NCBI GenBank assembly: GCA_002426555.1 | Contig: DIQU01000087.1 | Coordinates: 1 to 19,423, forward strand | Source: Firmicutes bacterium UBA5454 | Lineage (GTDB): Bacteria; Bacillota; Clostridia; Caldicoprobacterales; DTU083 | Direction: 5' to 3' | Length of the DNA stretch: 19,423 nt | Program-made: the position numbers and the translations under genes | In this document: piece after piece, positions 1-9,200 of the stretch | Position numbering within the stretch: the first letter of the stretch is position 1 | How the letters are laid out: each line of letters starts with the position of its first letter | The notes under the pieces: generated by a model | What the model was told of the DNA's origin: nothing | The model's database searches: none | The model's input: the letters and a program-made list of their open reading frames with translations, nothing else

Positions 1-660
1 AGGTCCGGTGACAATGATCTCGGCCCCTTCCTTGGCCAGATCCAGGAGCTGGTCGATCGAGTCGTTCAGAACTGTCACACCGGTCACAACCAGCAGGTCC
101 GCTTCAGCTACATAGAGAGGGGCATCGGCTGCCGGCGCGTAATGATCCAGCTCCTTGCCCTTTAAAGTCCGAACATCCTGTTCCAGCACCTTGAAATCGG
201 CGTCTTCCTTGATCAGCTTCCGCAGCATGGGAACCAGGGCACCGACAACAACAGTTTTTCTATAATCCTTAAGGTCAACTTCATCAAAGGCGTCAGCAGC
301 ATAAATCGTTTCGTAGTCATCAGATGCTTCTTCTGCCCAAATGGCCATGCTTAAGGCATTTAAGGCAGCTATACCCAGGGATTTTCTTAGTAGATTATCG
401 GAAGCAAGGTCATCCAGATACCTGGTCACGGGCTGCTGATTCAGTTTTCCGGACAGTGGCATGGCTTTCGCTGAACTGGGGCAGCAGACAGCTTCCGGCA
501 TCTCCTTCACAGGGGTGAAGCTGAGACCGCCATGTCCGGTTGATAATTTAACTCCTGCAAAGAAGAGACCTAGGACAGCCCGCTCTACAGTAATGTCCTT
601 GATCCGCGAACCTAATTTATCTTTCACCAGTGATATTGATTCCGCTAAGATTCTGTTCAT
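1..660 (-). CDS. DUF4213/DUF364 family protein, 3' end cut off by window edge
   Basis: Read by eye on the minus strand, this frame is open from ATG at 660 to base 1, giving the first 220 residues. The protein begins MNRILAESISLVKDKL and contains a GVKLSTGHGGLSFTP stretch near residues 36-50, typical of the DUF4213 N-terminal domain that precedes DUF364, a Rossmann-like domain described as a putative heavy-metal chelation domain. The last visible part (LYVAEADLLVVTGVTVLNDS, then an EGAEIIVTGP end) fits the start of DUF364. Full-length members are usually about 240-260 residues, so only a short C-terminal piece is missing. The start is supported by AAAGAGGTG (minus strand, 668-676), 7 nt from ATG. 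Genes of this family often sit near metal or cofactor transport genes, but nothing here shows the substrate. Its base composition is richer in G+C than the defence genes, suggesting it is resident host DNA. The family call is from recognition of the motif, not a search. Confidence 0.8.
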   Translation of the reverse strand, partial: MNRILAESISLVKDKLGSRIKDITVERAVLGLFFAGVKLSTGHGGLSFTPVKEMPEAVCCPSSAKAMPLSGKLNQQPVTRYLDDLASDNLLRKSLGIAALNALSMAIWAEEASDDYETIYAADAFDEVDLKDYRKTVVVGALVPMLRKLIKEDADFKVLEQDVRTLKGKELDHYAPAADAPLYVAEADLLVVTGVTVLNDSIDQLLDLAKEGAEIIVTGP

Positions 661-695
661 GTCGATACACCTCTTTAGCCGCTTAACTGATATCA

Positions 696-723
696 AGTAT
701 ACAGAGGAGCAGAAAATCAGCAA
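696..723 (-). promoter_or_regulatory. Possible promoter of the DUF4213/DUF364 gene
   Basis: On the minus strand TTGCTG (718-723) and TATACT (696-701) are separated by 16 nt. The -10 box is a 5/6 match to the sigma-70/SigA consensus and the -35 box only 3/6. It lies about 35 bp upstream of the start codon at 660, with the ribosome binding site at 668-676 in between. Plausible but only a pattern match. Confidence 0.35.
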
Positions 724-968
724 AGATTTGTATTAACTTGAGTCAAAACAAAGGGCAGTTCAGGATTACTTTGAAATAATGTATGTATTTCCAGAAAAAG
801 ACTTTGAAATTTTGATGACATCCATGATTTGAAGCTCTTTTTGTTGAGATTGCAGACGGCAACTGCGATCATACTGGTTGAAAATCCAGGCATAAAACTC
901 TCTTGGTAGACTCTTTGTGTCCAAGTGCCTGCCATAAAATATAACTATGGCAAGGTGTCTGCACCATT

Positions 969-1076
969 ATGGCCGAGTCCTTTGGCGACGGGATCTACAT
1001 GCTTCCGGATGCCCAGAGAGACAAAGTTCGCATACTGAGCCAGCAGGGCGAGGGAGGGGAGAGCAAAGATAAGTGA
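969..1076 (+). pseudogene. Possible C-terminal remnant of an unidentified gene
   Basis: A plus-strand frame open from 945 to the TGA at 1074-1076 reads MAESFGDGIYMLPDAQRDK in its ATG-started part and ends in a charged QGEGGESKDK tail. Its composition is clearly richer in G+C than the flanking DNA and is coding-like. There is no ribosome binding site in front of the ATG at 969, and the frame is closed by TAA at 942-944. It may be the last codons of a gene whose body was removed when the island arrived. I do not recognise a family, and it may be chance. Confidence 0.2.
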
Positions 1077-1094
1077 CGAATTGTAGTTAGTGAA

Positions 1095-1132
1095 ATGAAT
1101 AAAGACCTGCTTATTAACAAAACTTTATTCAT
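1095..1132. repeat. 10-bp perfect inverted repeat beyond the end of the operon
   Basis: ATGAATAAAG (1095-1104) is repeated in inverted form as CTTTATTCAT (1123-1132) with an 18-nt loop. A second pair, TTAGTGAA (1087-1094) and TTCACTAA (1176-1183), abuts it on the left and encloses it, the right arm lying over the stop codon of the last operon gene. Neither arm is followed by a T tract in the direction of transcription, so it is not a classical intrinsic terminator. It could still form mRNA 3'-end structure protecting the operon transcript. Confidence 0.35.
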
Positions 1133-1179
1133 GCCAGATGCAATAGATCATATATTTGGTATCTATAGGATCTGATTCA

Positions 1180-3276
1180 CTAAACAATAAATTCAGATAT
1201 CTTTCCATATCCACTTATATAAGCACCTTTTTGGGCTCTGGTCAGAGCAACATAAAGCAAGCATTTTTCAGCGGTGATGGATTCTTGTTCGCTTATGGCA
1301 TCCGTATGATCAATGGCAGCAGTTAAGGGAATGATACGATGATTCGTTGCAACGATAAACACATATTGAAACTCTAGCCCTTTTACGCGATGCATAGTTG
1401 CAATACGAATACCATCTAATGATCTATCATCGGATTTGCTTCTCTTGATTTTGAAACATCGAATCCCATTGCTTGTAAACTGAGAGATATATTCTTCAAT
1501 TAGCTTATTAGTACGGGCAACAACACATATGTTTTTAATAGCAACACCGGAATTAACAAGGCTCTTGATTTCAGCTAGTACGGCATCAAATTCTTCATTT
1601 GCGGTTTTGAAGAACATTTTACGTGGATTCTCTCCGTGTGTAAGAGATAGAAAACGGTCATCATCATCAGTAGCATCATCTAGATCATCGAAAGAAATGC
1701 CATTCAGCAAGGCAAAAGCAGCTTTCCTGATCTCTTCTGTTGTTCGATAGTTTATGCGAAGAATATTACTCCGTCCACGGATATTAATTCCGCATTTTGA
1801 CAATGAAGCTTTATTTTTATAGATTCTTTGATGAGCATCACCGACGATAAAAATATCATTTGAGTGTTCTTCACCAGCTATGGTGCGTAGTAATCTATAT
1901 GCATTGGCACTTAAATCTTGTCCTTCATCAACAATAACGTGCTTGTAACGTGAATCTGCCAAAGCTTTTTCTGCAAGTTGACGGCACTCGTACATTGCGG
2001 TATTAATATCTCTGAGCTTACGTTCTTTCATCAGATTCTGATAGGAATCAAACACCTTCCATATTTGAATACGTTTTTTTCGATTGAGCGGGGTACCACG
2101 GCCGTTTCGTGTAGCTTTTATATACTTGTCAAGGGTCAAAGCTTCTTGCGCGATAACAACGCGATTCCATTCTTCTTCAAAAAAACTAGGAGGGAAACCG
2201 ATATCTAAACCATTCAAAGAAACAGCATCTTCCCATAAACTCTGCAAATCTTCTCCGTAAGCGATCCTTGCAGAGTAACCATGATCACGCAAAAATTGGG
2301 TTACCCAGGCATCAAGATTAATAACATCAATTTTTCGAGCTTCTTCAAGCGTGCAGATTTTTCGAAGATTTTCTTTAATATCTGACGCCAGATTAGCTGT
2401 GAATGTTGTAAATAAAATACGTTCTTTGTCTTTAAGCTCAGATGCAAGATGTTTTGCACGATGTATGGCAACAACGGTTTTCCCTGTACCTGCACTACCA
2501 AGGACGCGGGCAGGGCCGGAATATGAACGGTTGACAATTTTCCGCTGGGTAGGGTGAAGAAAAACTCTCCATTTTTCAAGAGGCTCAGCCATGATACGCC
2601 GCAACTCCTCTTCGCCCTCGACGATAACAAAAGATTTTAAAGTCTCAGGGTTTTCGAAAGCGTCTATGAAGCTGTCAGATACTCCTTGTTTCTCCTTCTG
2701 CGTGGAGATCAGTTCGATTACCTCCGTTGCAGGGAAGCCCTCAGCAACCCATGACAATGCTTCAAACACATCTTTTGAGAAGAACTTTTCTTTATCATAA
2801 AAGTCTTCTGCATCGATAATGGAACGAACAAATGGCAGTTGTTCTTCCGGCAAACCGAGCTCGCTCATTTCATAATCGGAGGTATCTGCGAAAAGCATTA
2901 AGTCTACGTTTGACTGAACAATATCTGGTGCGGAAATCACATCATATACTTGGAGAGCGCCAGTCTTGGGGTTAACTTCGCACTTTTTATTTTTTGCCCA
3001 GGCATAAGCATCGTCATGGTGGTCTACCCACAGTAAAAGATATACACCGGTTTCAGCCTGACGCACAACAATTCCTCTATATGTATCATCGATACGCACA
3101 GAGCATATTTTCTTGTCACTGCCATCCTGCAGTTTCTCATAATTGATGCCGGGGGCTTGTGGGTTGTTTCGGAATTTATTGATAAATTCCGTTACTTTTC
3201 TCTGAATCTGACGGGGCAAAACTGCAAATGCGGTTAAAAAATCAGAAGATATTGCTACCTTAGCATTTTCTGCCAT
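1180..3276 (-). CDS. RelE/ParE-like domain fused to UvrD-type (SF1A) helicase
   Basis: 698 residues. Residues 1-97 look like a RelE/ParE-superfamily fold: an N-terminal helical pair (FLTAFAVLPRQIQRKVTEF), then SVRIDDTYRGIVV and VYLLLWVDHHDDAYAWA strands. An SF1A helicase follows: Walker A GSAGTGKT 260-267, DEGQD 450-454 (motif II), GDAHQRIY 479-486 (motif III), NYRTTEEI 509-516 (motif IV), TMHRVKGLEF 627-636 (motif V) and YVALTRAQ 675-682 (motif VI). It ends soon after motif VI and has no RecB-type nuclease domain. All helicase motifs are intact, so a 3'-5' DNA translocase activity is expected from the family. The ATG overlaps the stop codon of the upstream giant helicase (TAATG), with GGAGGT at 3285-3290 spaced 8 nt, so it is translationally coupled and last in the operon. 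The toxin-like domain lacks the usual basic active-site residue and no antitoxin gene is present, so it is more likely a binding module than a toxin (inference). Confidence 0.88.
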   Translation of the reverse strand: MAENAKVAISSDFLTAFAVLPRQIQRKVTEFINKFRNNPQAPGINYEKLQDGSDKKICSVRIDDTYRGIVVRQAETGVYLLLWVDHHDDAYAWAKNKKCEVNPKTGALQVYDVISAPDIVQSNVDLMLFADTSDYEMSELGLPEEQLPFVRSIIDAEDFYDKEKFFSKDVFEALSWVAEGFPATEVIELISTQKEKQGVSDSFIDAFENPETLKSFVIVEGEEELRRIMAEPLEKWRVFLHPTQRKIVNRSYSGPARVLGSAGTGKTVVAIHRAKHLASELKDKERILFTTFTANLASDIKENLRKICTLEEARKIDVINLDAWVTQFLRDHGYSARIAYGEDLQSLWEDAVSLNGLDIGFPPSFFEEEWNRVVIAQEALTLDKYIKATRNGRGTPLNRKKRIQIWKVFDSYQNLMKERKLRDINTAMYECRQLAEKALADSRYKHVIVDEGQDLSANAYRLLRTIAGEEHSNDIFIVGDAHQRIYKNKASLSKCGINIRGRSNILRINYRTTEEIRKAAFALLNGISFDDLDDATDDDDRFLSLTHGENPRKMFFKTANEEFDAVLAEIKSLVNSGVAIKNICVVARTNKLIEEYISQFTSNGIRCFKIKRSKSDDRSLDGIRIATMHRVKGLEFQYVFIVATNHRIIPLTAAIDHTDAISEQESITAEKCLLYVALTRAQKGAYISGYGKISEFIV

Positions 3277-6200
3277 TAATATTTACCTCCAAATACTGTG
3301 ATGTCAATTTCATCGGAAACAGTGAATATCTTCCAACCAAATGCATCCAGCTTCTCGTTGTTCTCAGATTGCTCCTCAGTTATAAAACCAATTTTTTGCT
3401 TTGTCCACGCCAGTTCGATGGTGGCAATTACTTCTCCAGAAGTATCAGTCAACTCATACCCAACCTCATCTGGTGCAGTCACTCCCAAATCATGCAACTT
3501 AGTTGCCATATAGATAGCTTCGTCATCAAACAGCAATTCTCTGATGTTATCCCACATATCATGTGTTTCTGCAGGTTCAATGTTCGTAAACGCTGATAAT
3601 CTATGACCTACTGGCAAAGCAAGATATGCCATCTGTTCTAGTCCTGTAGAGCAGACTGCTACAAATCGTTCTGCGAACTGCATCAAGTTAAAGAAATGCC
3701 AGAAGCCATTCCATTCCTCTTCATATTTATCGGTACGAAAATCCCTCTGATCATTAAGGACAGCGCATACAGAAACCGGCGCACTCGCGTTTGTTTCCAT
3801 ATCGCTCATCAAAACCCCTGAATATATGGACAAATGCGCATTTGAACTGCGTGGTGTATATTTCCCAAAGAAAGTACCTGGCTGAACGTAATCATCTTCA
3901 GTGAAGTTCATAGCTTCGACTACCTTTGTCATTGTTGTATTCCATTCAAGGAAAGCAAGTGTATCGCCTGTTTTTCTTGGATCAAGAAGAGACAATGAAT
4001 ATGCTCTGGCCTGAGCAGCAAAAATCTCCTCCGCATTCTCAAGATCAAGATACCGCATGAGTAATTCAAAAGTAGACATCTTATCGGGCTTTACTATGTC
4101 TGCTTGTGCAGCGTTAATGGTTGGCTTATACATTCTTTCACCTGAAGGCATCAGCTCCGGGGACAATGTTGGTGTAGCATAGTCCCCCTGTGCCTGAAAT
4201 ACAGACTGAACATCACGCCAACTGAGCGAGTAAACACGGTATTTCTGACTGCGACGGATTGCTTCTCGTTTTAGGGTATCATCAGCAACCTTATCCTTGT
4301 GATATAGAAAACCATCTGTAAATACAGCAACAGGAAGTCGTCTTGATGAACCAACAGGACGAATGATAAAGTCCGGCTTACAGGCAACAGCAATACCCTC
4401 TGTCTCATCAAGTAGCACCTGTGGTTCAATTTCCCAAGTAGAATTGTTGACTTTTAGGATATACCCTTCTTTATCATGAATAAGTGCCTTGGAGATATCG
4501 ATTTTTCTGGATTCGTTTCCCATCTGCTCGATAGCTTCAATAAAGCGACGCTCAAGCTCACTGTCAAACAAAGAGTTAACCGGTATATTGTCCAGCCTTT
4601 TGATTCTTGTCACATTGTTTTTGCCACTAAGTATTGATTTGAGCATACTTATGGCCGCAATTCTTGAAATACTCCCGATATTTCTACTCTGTCTGTAGGC
4701 ATAAAGACAATGATAGCAGCCATCTTTTTGCGGGTCGTCTTTGCATGAACATTGTTCGAGAACAGCTAACGCTTTTTCGAAAATCTCAATTAAGGCATTT
4801 TCTTCATGCATCAGCTGCTTAAGATAGCCGGTGCCACCGGGAATAGAATCATAAATAACAAGATACTGCTTCCTGTAATCAGCGTCTGGTACAGGTACCT
4901 CGCTGATGGTAGCACGAAGATGATCAACATTTCCGAAGTACTCTTTCATTCCTAGCATGAAAGCAGCAGTGAAGGATTCCATCCTAATACTAGAGGAATC
5001 CATTGTCGTTGCGGGAACCAGCAGGCGCAATACTTCCGTGGAAAATTCACGGTACAAGAAGAGACATTCTTCGAATGGATCATTGTTTAAATCCGGCATC
5101 CTTCTAGTTTTACAATAAAAGGTATGTGCAGCTCCTCCATAATCCGGTTGCATCTTTCCACAGTATTTACATATCTTAAAACCCTTCCGGACTTCTTCAA
5201 CGCCGGAGATAGTCATTTTTTCACCGGTTATGTCGCTTTCGCCGAAATTTATCTCACGTAGCGTTGCTTTTTTTACAAACTCATAGCCAAAAGCAAACTC
5301 TTCATTATCCATTTCATAAGCGCTGATAATATCATGTTCTTCGTCGACATCCACAAGTAGTTGCTTGCAGTAGAAAACATTTGACCGGTCATCGCTCTCA
5401 TCACTGATGAGGCTCTTTGTGTAATCCGTGTTGGAGTACACCATCTGGACCTTCAACATTGTTCGAACTTGTCCTGCGTCAGCCCATACAGGGCTGCCGC
5501 ACTGTGGGCAACTAGCCGTATTTTTGCCGGTTTCTTCTATTTGGGCATGTGCACAGTTGGGGCAAAGTCGCCATTTAGCTGTTTGAGCAGATGTCAGATC
5601 AATCTGATCAATTGTTAATTTGCGCCCATCAACATAAAAGCTGTTATTAGGTGCAAATTCGCTAATTGCAGATGAAGCAGCGCGACTATATTCATAGACG
5701 CTCTTCTCATATTTCCGTCTTTTAACAGTAGCTTCATCATCACCGCTTTCATCCTTGCGATACAATACTGCTTTCAGGATAATACCAGATTCAGGGAAAG
5801 CATAATTCGGGAGCAAGCCTTCATCCGACAAGAAGTTAAACACATCTTTTTTGTGGAGCTCACGCAAAACATTATGCAGTGCTCTTTGCTCTGATTTTAA
5901 TTCCTTTATTTCCTCTTCATAGGAGGAATCCTTAGGTTTATTTTCCAGCTCCTTAACCATTGTATTCAGCTGCTTTACACTTGCTGACAAGGAGTCGCGC
6001 TGCTTCTTTAATGCCTGAAAAGATTCCAAAATGCGTATATGCATTGGACTCTCTTGTAGCTTATCTCCTTGAGCAAAGATGCGCAGTTCATTCTTGGTAT
6101 TATCATCCAAGTATTGTGAAAAAAGCTGAATGAAAGAGTTAAGCATGTAAGTTAAATTATTTTGCACATAATTTAGGAAATTGAATGGAAAAATGTCCAC

Positions 6201-9200
6201 TGGACGGATCTCCAGCTTTCCAAGGCAAATTCCAACATTCTTTGGTATTGCTTGCTCTGATACACCTCGCTTTACCCAGGAATCCATACAATATGCAACA
6301 AACTGCCTCTCAAGCACAGCACCTGCCCTGAGGAAGATTTTTGGCGGGGTTACATCACCCTGCACCATGTCAATTGGGTCGGAGTAAAAATACAAATCAT
6401 GTGGGCGGGCATTGGCAACAGCCAGTGTTAAGGCATTCCCATCTTTACGGCCGGCCCGGCCTGTTCTCTGTAGAAACTGGTGTTGTGCAGGCGGTATGCT
6501 GCAAAGGATGATCGTAGACAGGTCGCCGATATCAATGCCCATTTCGAGGGTAGGTGTACAAGACAGCACGTTAGGATCCCACACTTTCAGGGTGTCCTTG
6601 TTTCGCTTAAAGTCAATTTCCAAAGCCTCGCGGTTATCTCGATCCAAAAGACCCGTATGCTCTTTGGCATTGATACGGACAAGGTCGCCGGAGCTAAACA
6701 ATTTCCCGTAATAGTCAAGGGAAGACTCTTCATCCTGTTTTATCTTCCCCGGACATACACGTCTTGCACATGGAGCATGATTCCAAAAATCAAAATTTTC
6801 AGCTGCAACAGGATATACAGAACCACATGTATCACACTTCATTTGTATAACGTCATCACTTATAAAGACATTCTCTTTATTTAAGCCAAATACAGATAGT
6901 TCTGCAGATGAAGGTATGTTGACAACAATATTTTTCTTAATCAGTTCTTCAAGGATTATCTTACTAAGAGAGGTAAAGGTGCTTGGCTCTATTAGATCTT
7001 CGTTACAGCAGGAGGCGATCCAATCAGTATATTTACGCTCTGATATAGAATCGAAATATCGATTACGCCTTCCGGCTGTGTTTTGCTGTGCTATGAATCG
7101 TGGTGTATTTCTACCTGACTGTAAACCGGGCATCCATCTGATATTATCGTTTGAAAGCAAATAGTTATTACCGTTTCCAGCAATGTAGTTCCTAAAAGCA
7201 TTATCATCAAAAGCGCCATTTTGTCGCATGATGTTGAGAAAGCCGATGACCATCTGCTCAAAACGATCTAGGCCGGTTTCTATTAATATGCCCAGTTCAT
7301 TTCTTTCCCGTTCAAAAGCAGAAGCTGCAATTTCTTGTACTTCTCTCCTATCAAAAGCTAAAACAGAGCAGCCTGATTTCTCCAGAGTCCTGCCAATACG
7401 GCCTGTAAGGCCATACTCAAGCATGATTTCGTAAGATAATCGTTTTTCAATGTCCTGCATCAGATTTTGAGCCCGCCGATCTTTACCCAACTTACGGTTT
7501 TCAAGCAGATCTTCGTAGGCATGCATCCATGTCATATTTGGCGCAATGAAAAAGCTGACAAAATCCTCTTCGCTCATATTATCATGCCAATACTCTAGGA
7601 ATCCGTTTGTAAAATTCTGTAGATTCTGATCAGCTCCGCCATTCAACACATATTTTTGCATAGCACCACGGAGACCGAATCTCCAAGTGCGAGAATTAAA
7701 GAATCCTGCTCTATGTGCGGCATCCTGAACATTGTCAGAAAATGCTAGGGTTTTCTTATCATCATTGAATTTTGAGGAAAAAAGCTGTGATATGCTTGCA
7801 CTAATTACCGTTGCACTTCGCAGACCCATAAGAGAAAGACCGCGCCTGCTGCCACAGAAGGGACATACAAACTGCTTATAGTTTCTGGAGCCTGTTGTTT
7901 TGTTTGGGCTCGGAACTAGAACTTCCACCATTTCTAAACCACAGCTTTCACAATGATTATCTATGTCTTCTCCAAGCTTTACTTGCATGCATTCCGGGCA
8001 GAGTTTTGCTTTGATAAAACCCTCGGGTGCGTCCTCATGGGTTTGTGGAAATAGCATGATAATTTTTTCATCTGCTTTAAAGTAGCGATTATAAAACGCT
8101 TCCAGATTGACCATTGACGCATTCCCGCGCTCGTTTAGAATAGAGGCCCATCCTGTCTCCCCACAGTCACGACAGTTGACAACGGGAAGATAATGCTTTG
8201 CCTGTTGAGCGTTTAAATCATGTGCTATGGAATAAGTCACGTTATTGGGAGATACCTTTGCAAGCAAACGTCGTAGCTCGCGCATCCACAGTTGCACTTG
8301 AACATTCAGGAACGGACGCAAATGTCCTGCACTACCTGTTCTTGCATATGATATCAATGCGAACAAGGCATTCATAGCAGCACGGCTATCTGCCAAGGAA
8401 TCTAAATCGGGATAGTTGATTCGCAGTTCCTCAATAATATGAGATGCTTGATAGTAGTTGCTGCCCATTAAAGAAATGGCAGACTGCAAGAAACTGTGTT
8501 GCATCAGATGCTTGCCTAGGGCAATGCGACCTTCATCAGTAAAAATGTCCTCATTAAATGGAGTAAGCCAAGACTTGACAGCAAACTCAAGATAGGCCAT
8601 CTCATCATCCTGCTCTACAAGCCTGTTCAGCTCATCCACATGTTCTGCGGAGGGGATAGTAAAGTCAAAGACATCCGTATCGGCGAAAAACTCATCAGGT
8701 GTGAGGCGATCTTCCGTAATAGTGGCATCATCCTCAAGTGGCTCACCGAATATTTCGGAGGCGTAATTTATGATGTTCTTAGAGTAATCCTTGGAACCCA
8801 TCGTAGCAGATGTACCGATGCAGCAAAGATAGCCGCCTGGGGTCCACAATCGAGATTTAAGTCTGCGAAGCAGGCAGGCAAGATCGGTACCCTGGGCACC
8901 GTCAAATGTATGTAGTTCATCTACCGCGATATATTTAAGTGTCTCAGGTTCATTTTCATTCCACAAGAGAGCATCTTTCGGACGAACTAATAGATAGTCC
9001 AGCATCTTGTAGTTGGTCAACAAAATATCCGGCGGCTGATTCAGCATGGTTTCATGATCAGTAATAATATTTGATTTGCTCATTCCTCGACTGGGAGTCT
9101 GCTCATAACCACCTACATACATGCCGGCAGTGACATTACTACGAAGTTCGGGGCTATTATATATTAGTTCAGCGATACGTTTAGCCTGATCAGTCGCTAG

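Larger units (their letters stand above)
724..1179. other. Gene-poor junction between resident gene and defence operon
   Basis: This stretch holds no gene I can support. It contains a 72-codon minus-strand frame (717-935) with no recognisable family or convincing ribosome binding site, a short plus-strand coding-like tail (969-1076), and inverted repeats near 1087-1183 beside the stop codon of the UvrD-fusion gene. Base composition changes abruptly, AT-rich up to about 960, GC-rich from 965 to 1065, then AT-rich again. This patchwork suggests decayed sequence at an insertion boundary. No terminal inverted repeat or duplication of a mobile element was identified. Confidence 0.4.

Noticed and set aside
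324..736. Plus-strand frames opposite the DUF4213/DUF364 gene
   Set aside because: They are antisense shadows; the minus-strand frame matches a known family and has a good ribosome binding site.
717..935. 72-codon minus-strand frame beginning MAGTWTQRVYQ
   Set aside because: No recognisable family, no clear ribosome binding site and AT-rich composition; I considered a transposase remnant but saw no DDE motif or terminal repeats.
2301..2630. 109-residue frame on the same strand inside the UvrD-fusion gene
   Set aside because: It is an out-of-frame overlap of conserved helicase sequence with no family resemblance of its own.
1180..3276. Gabija (GajB) assignment for the UvrD-type helicase
   Set aside because: There is no GajA (OLD-family ATPase/TOPRIM) neighbour, and the RelE-like N-terminal domain is not found in GajB.
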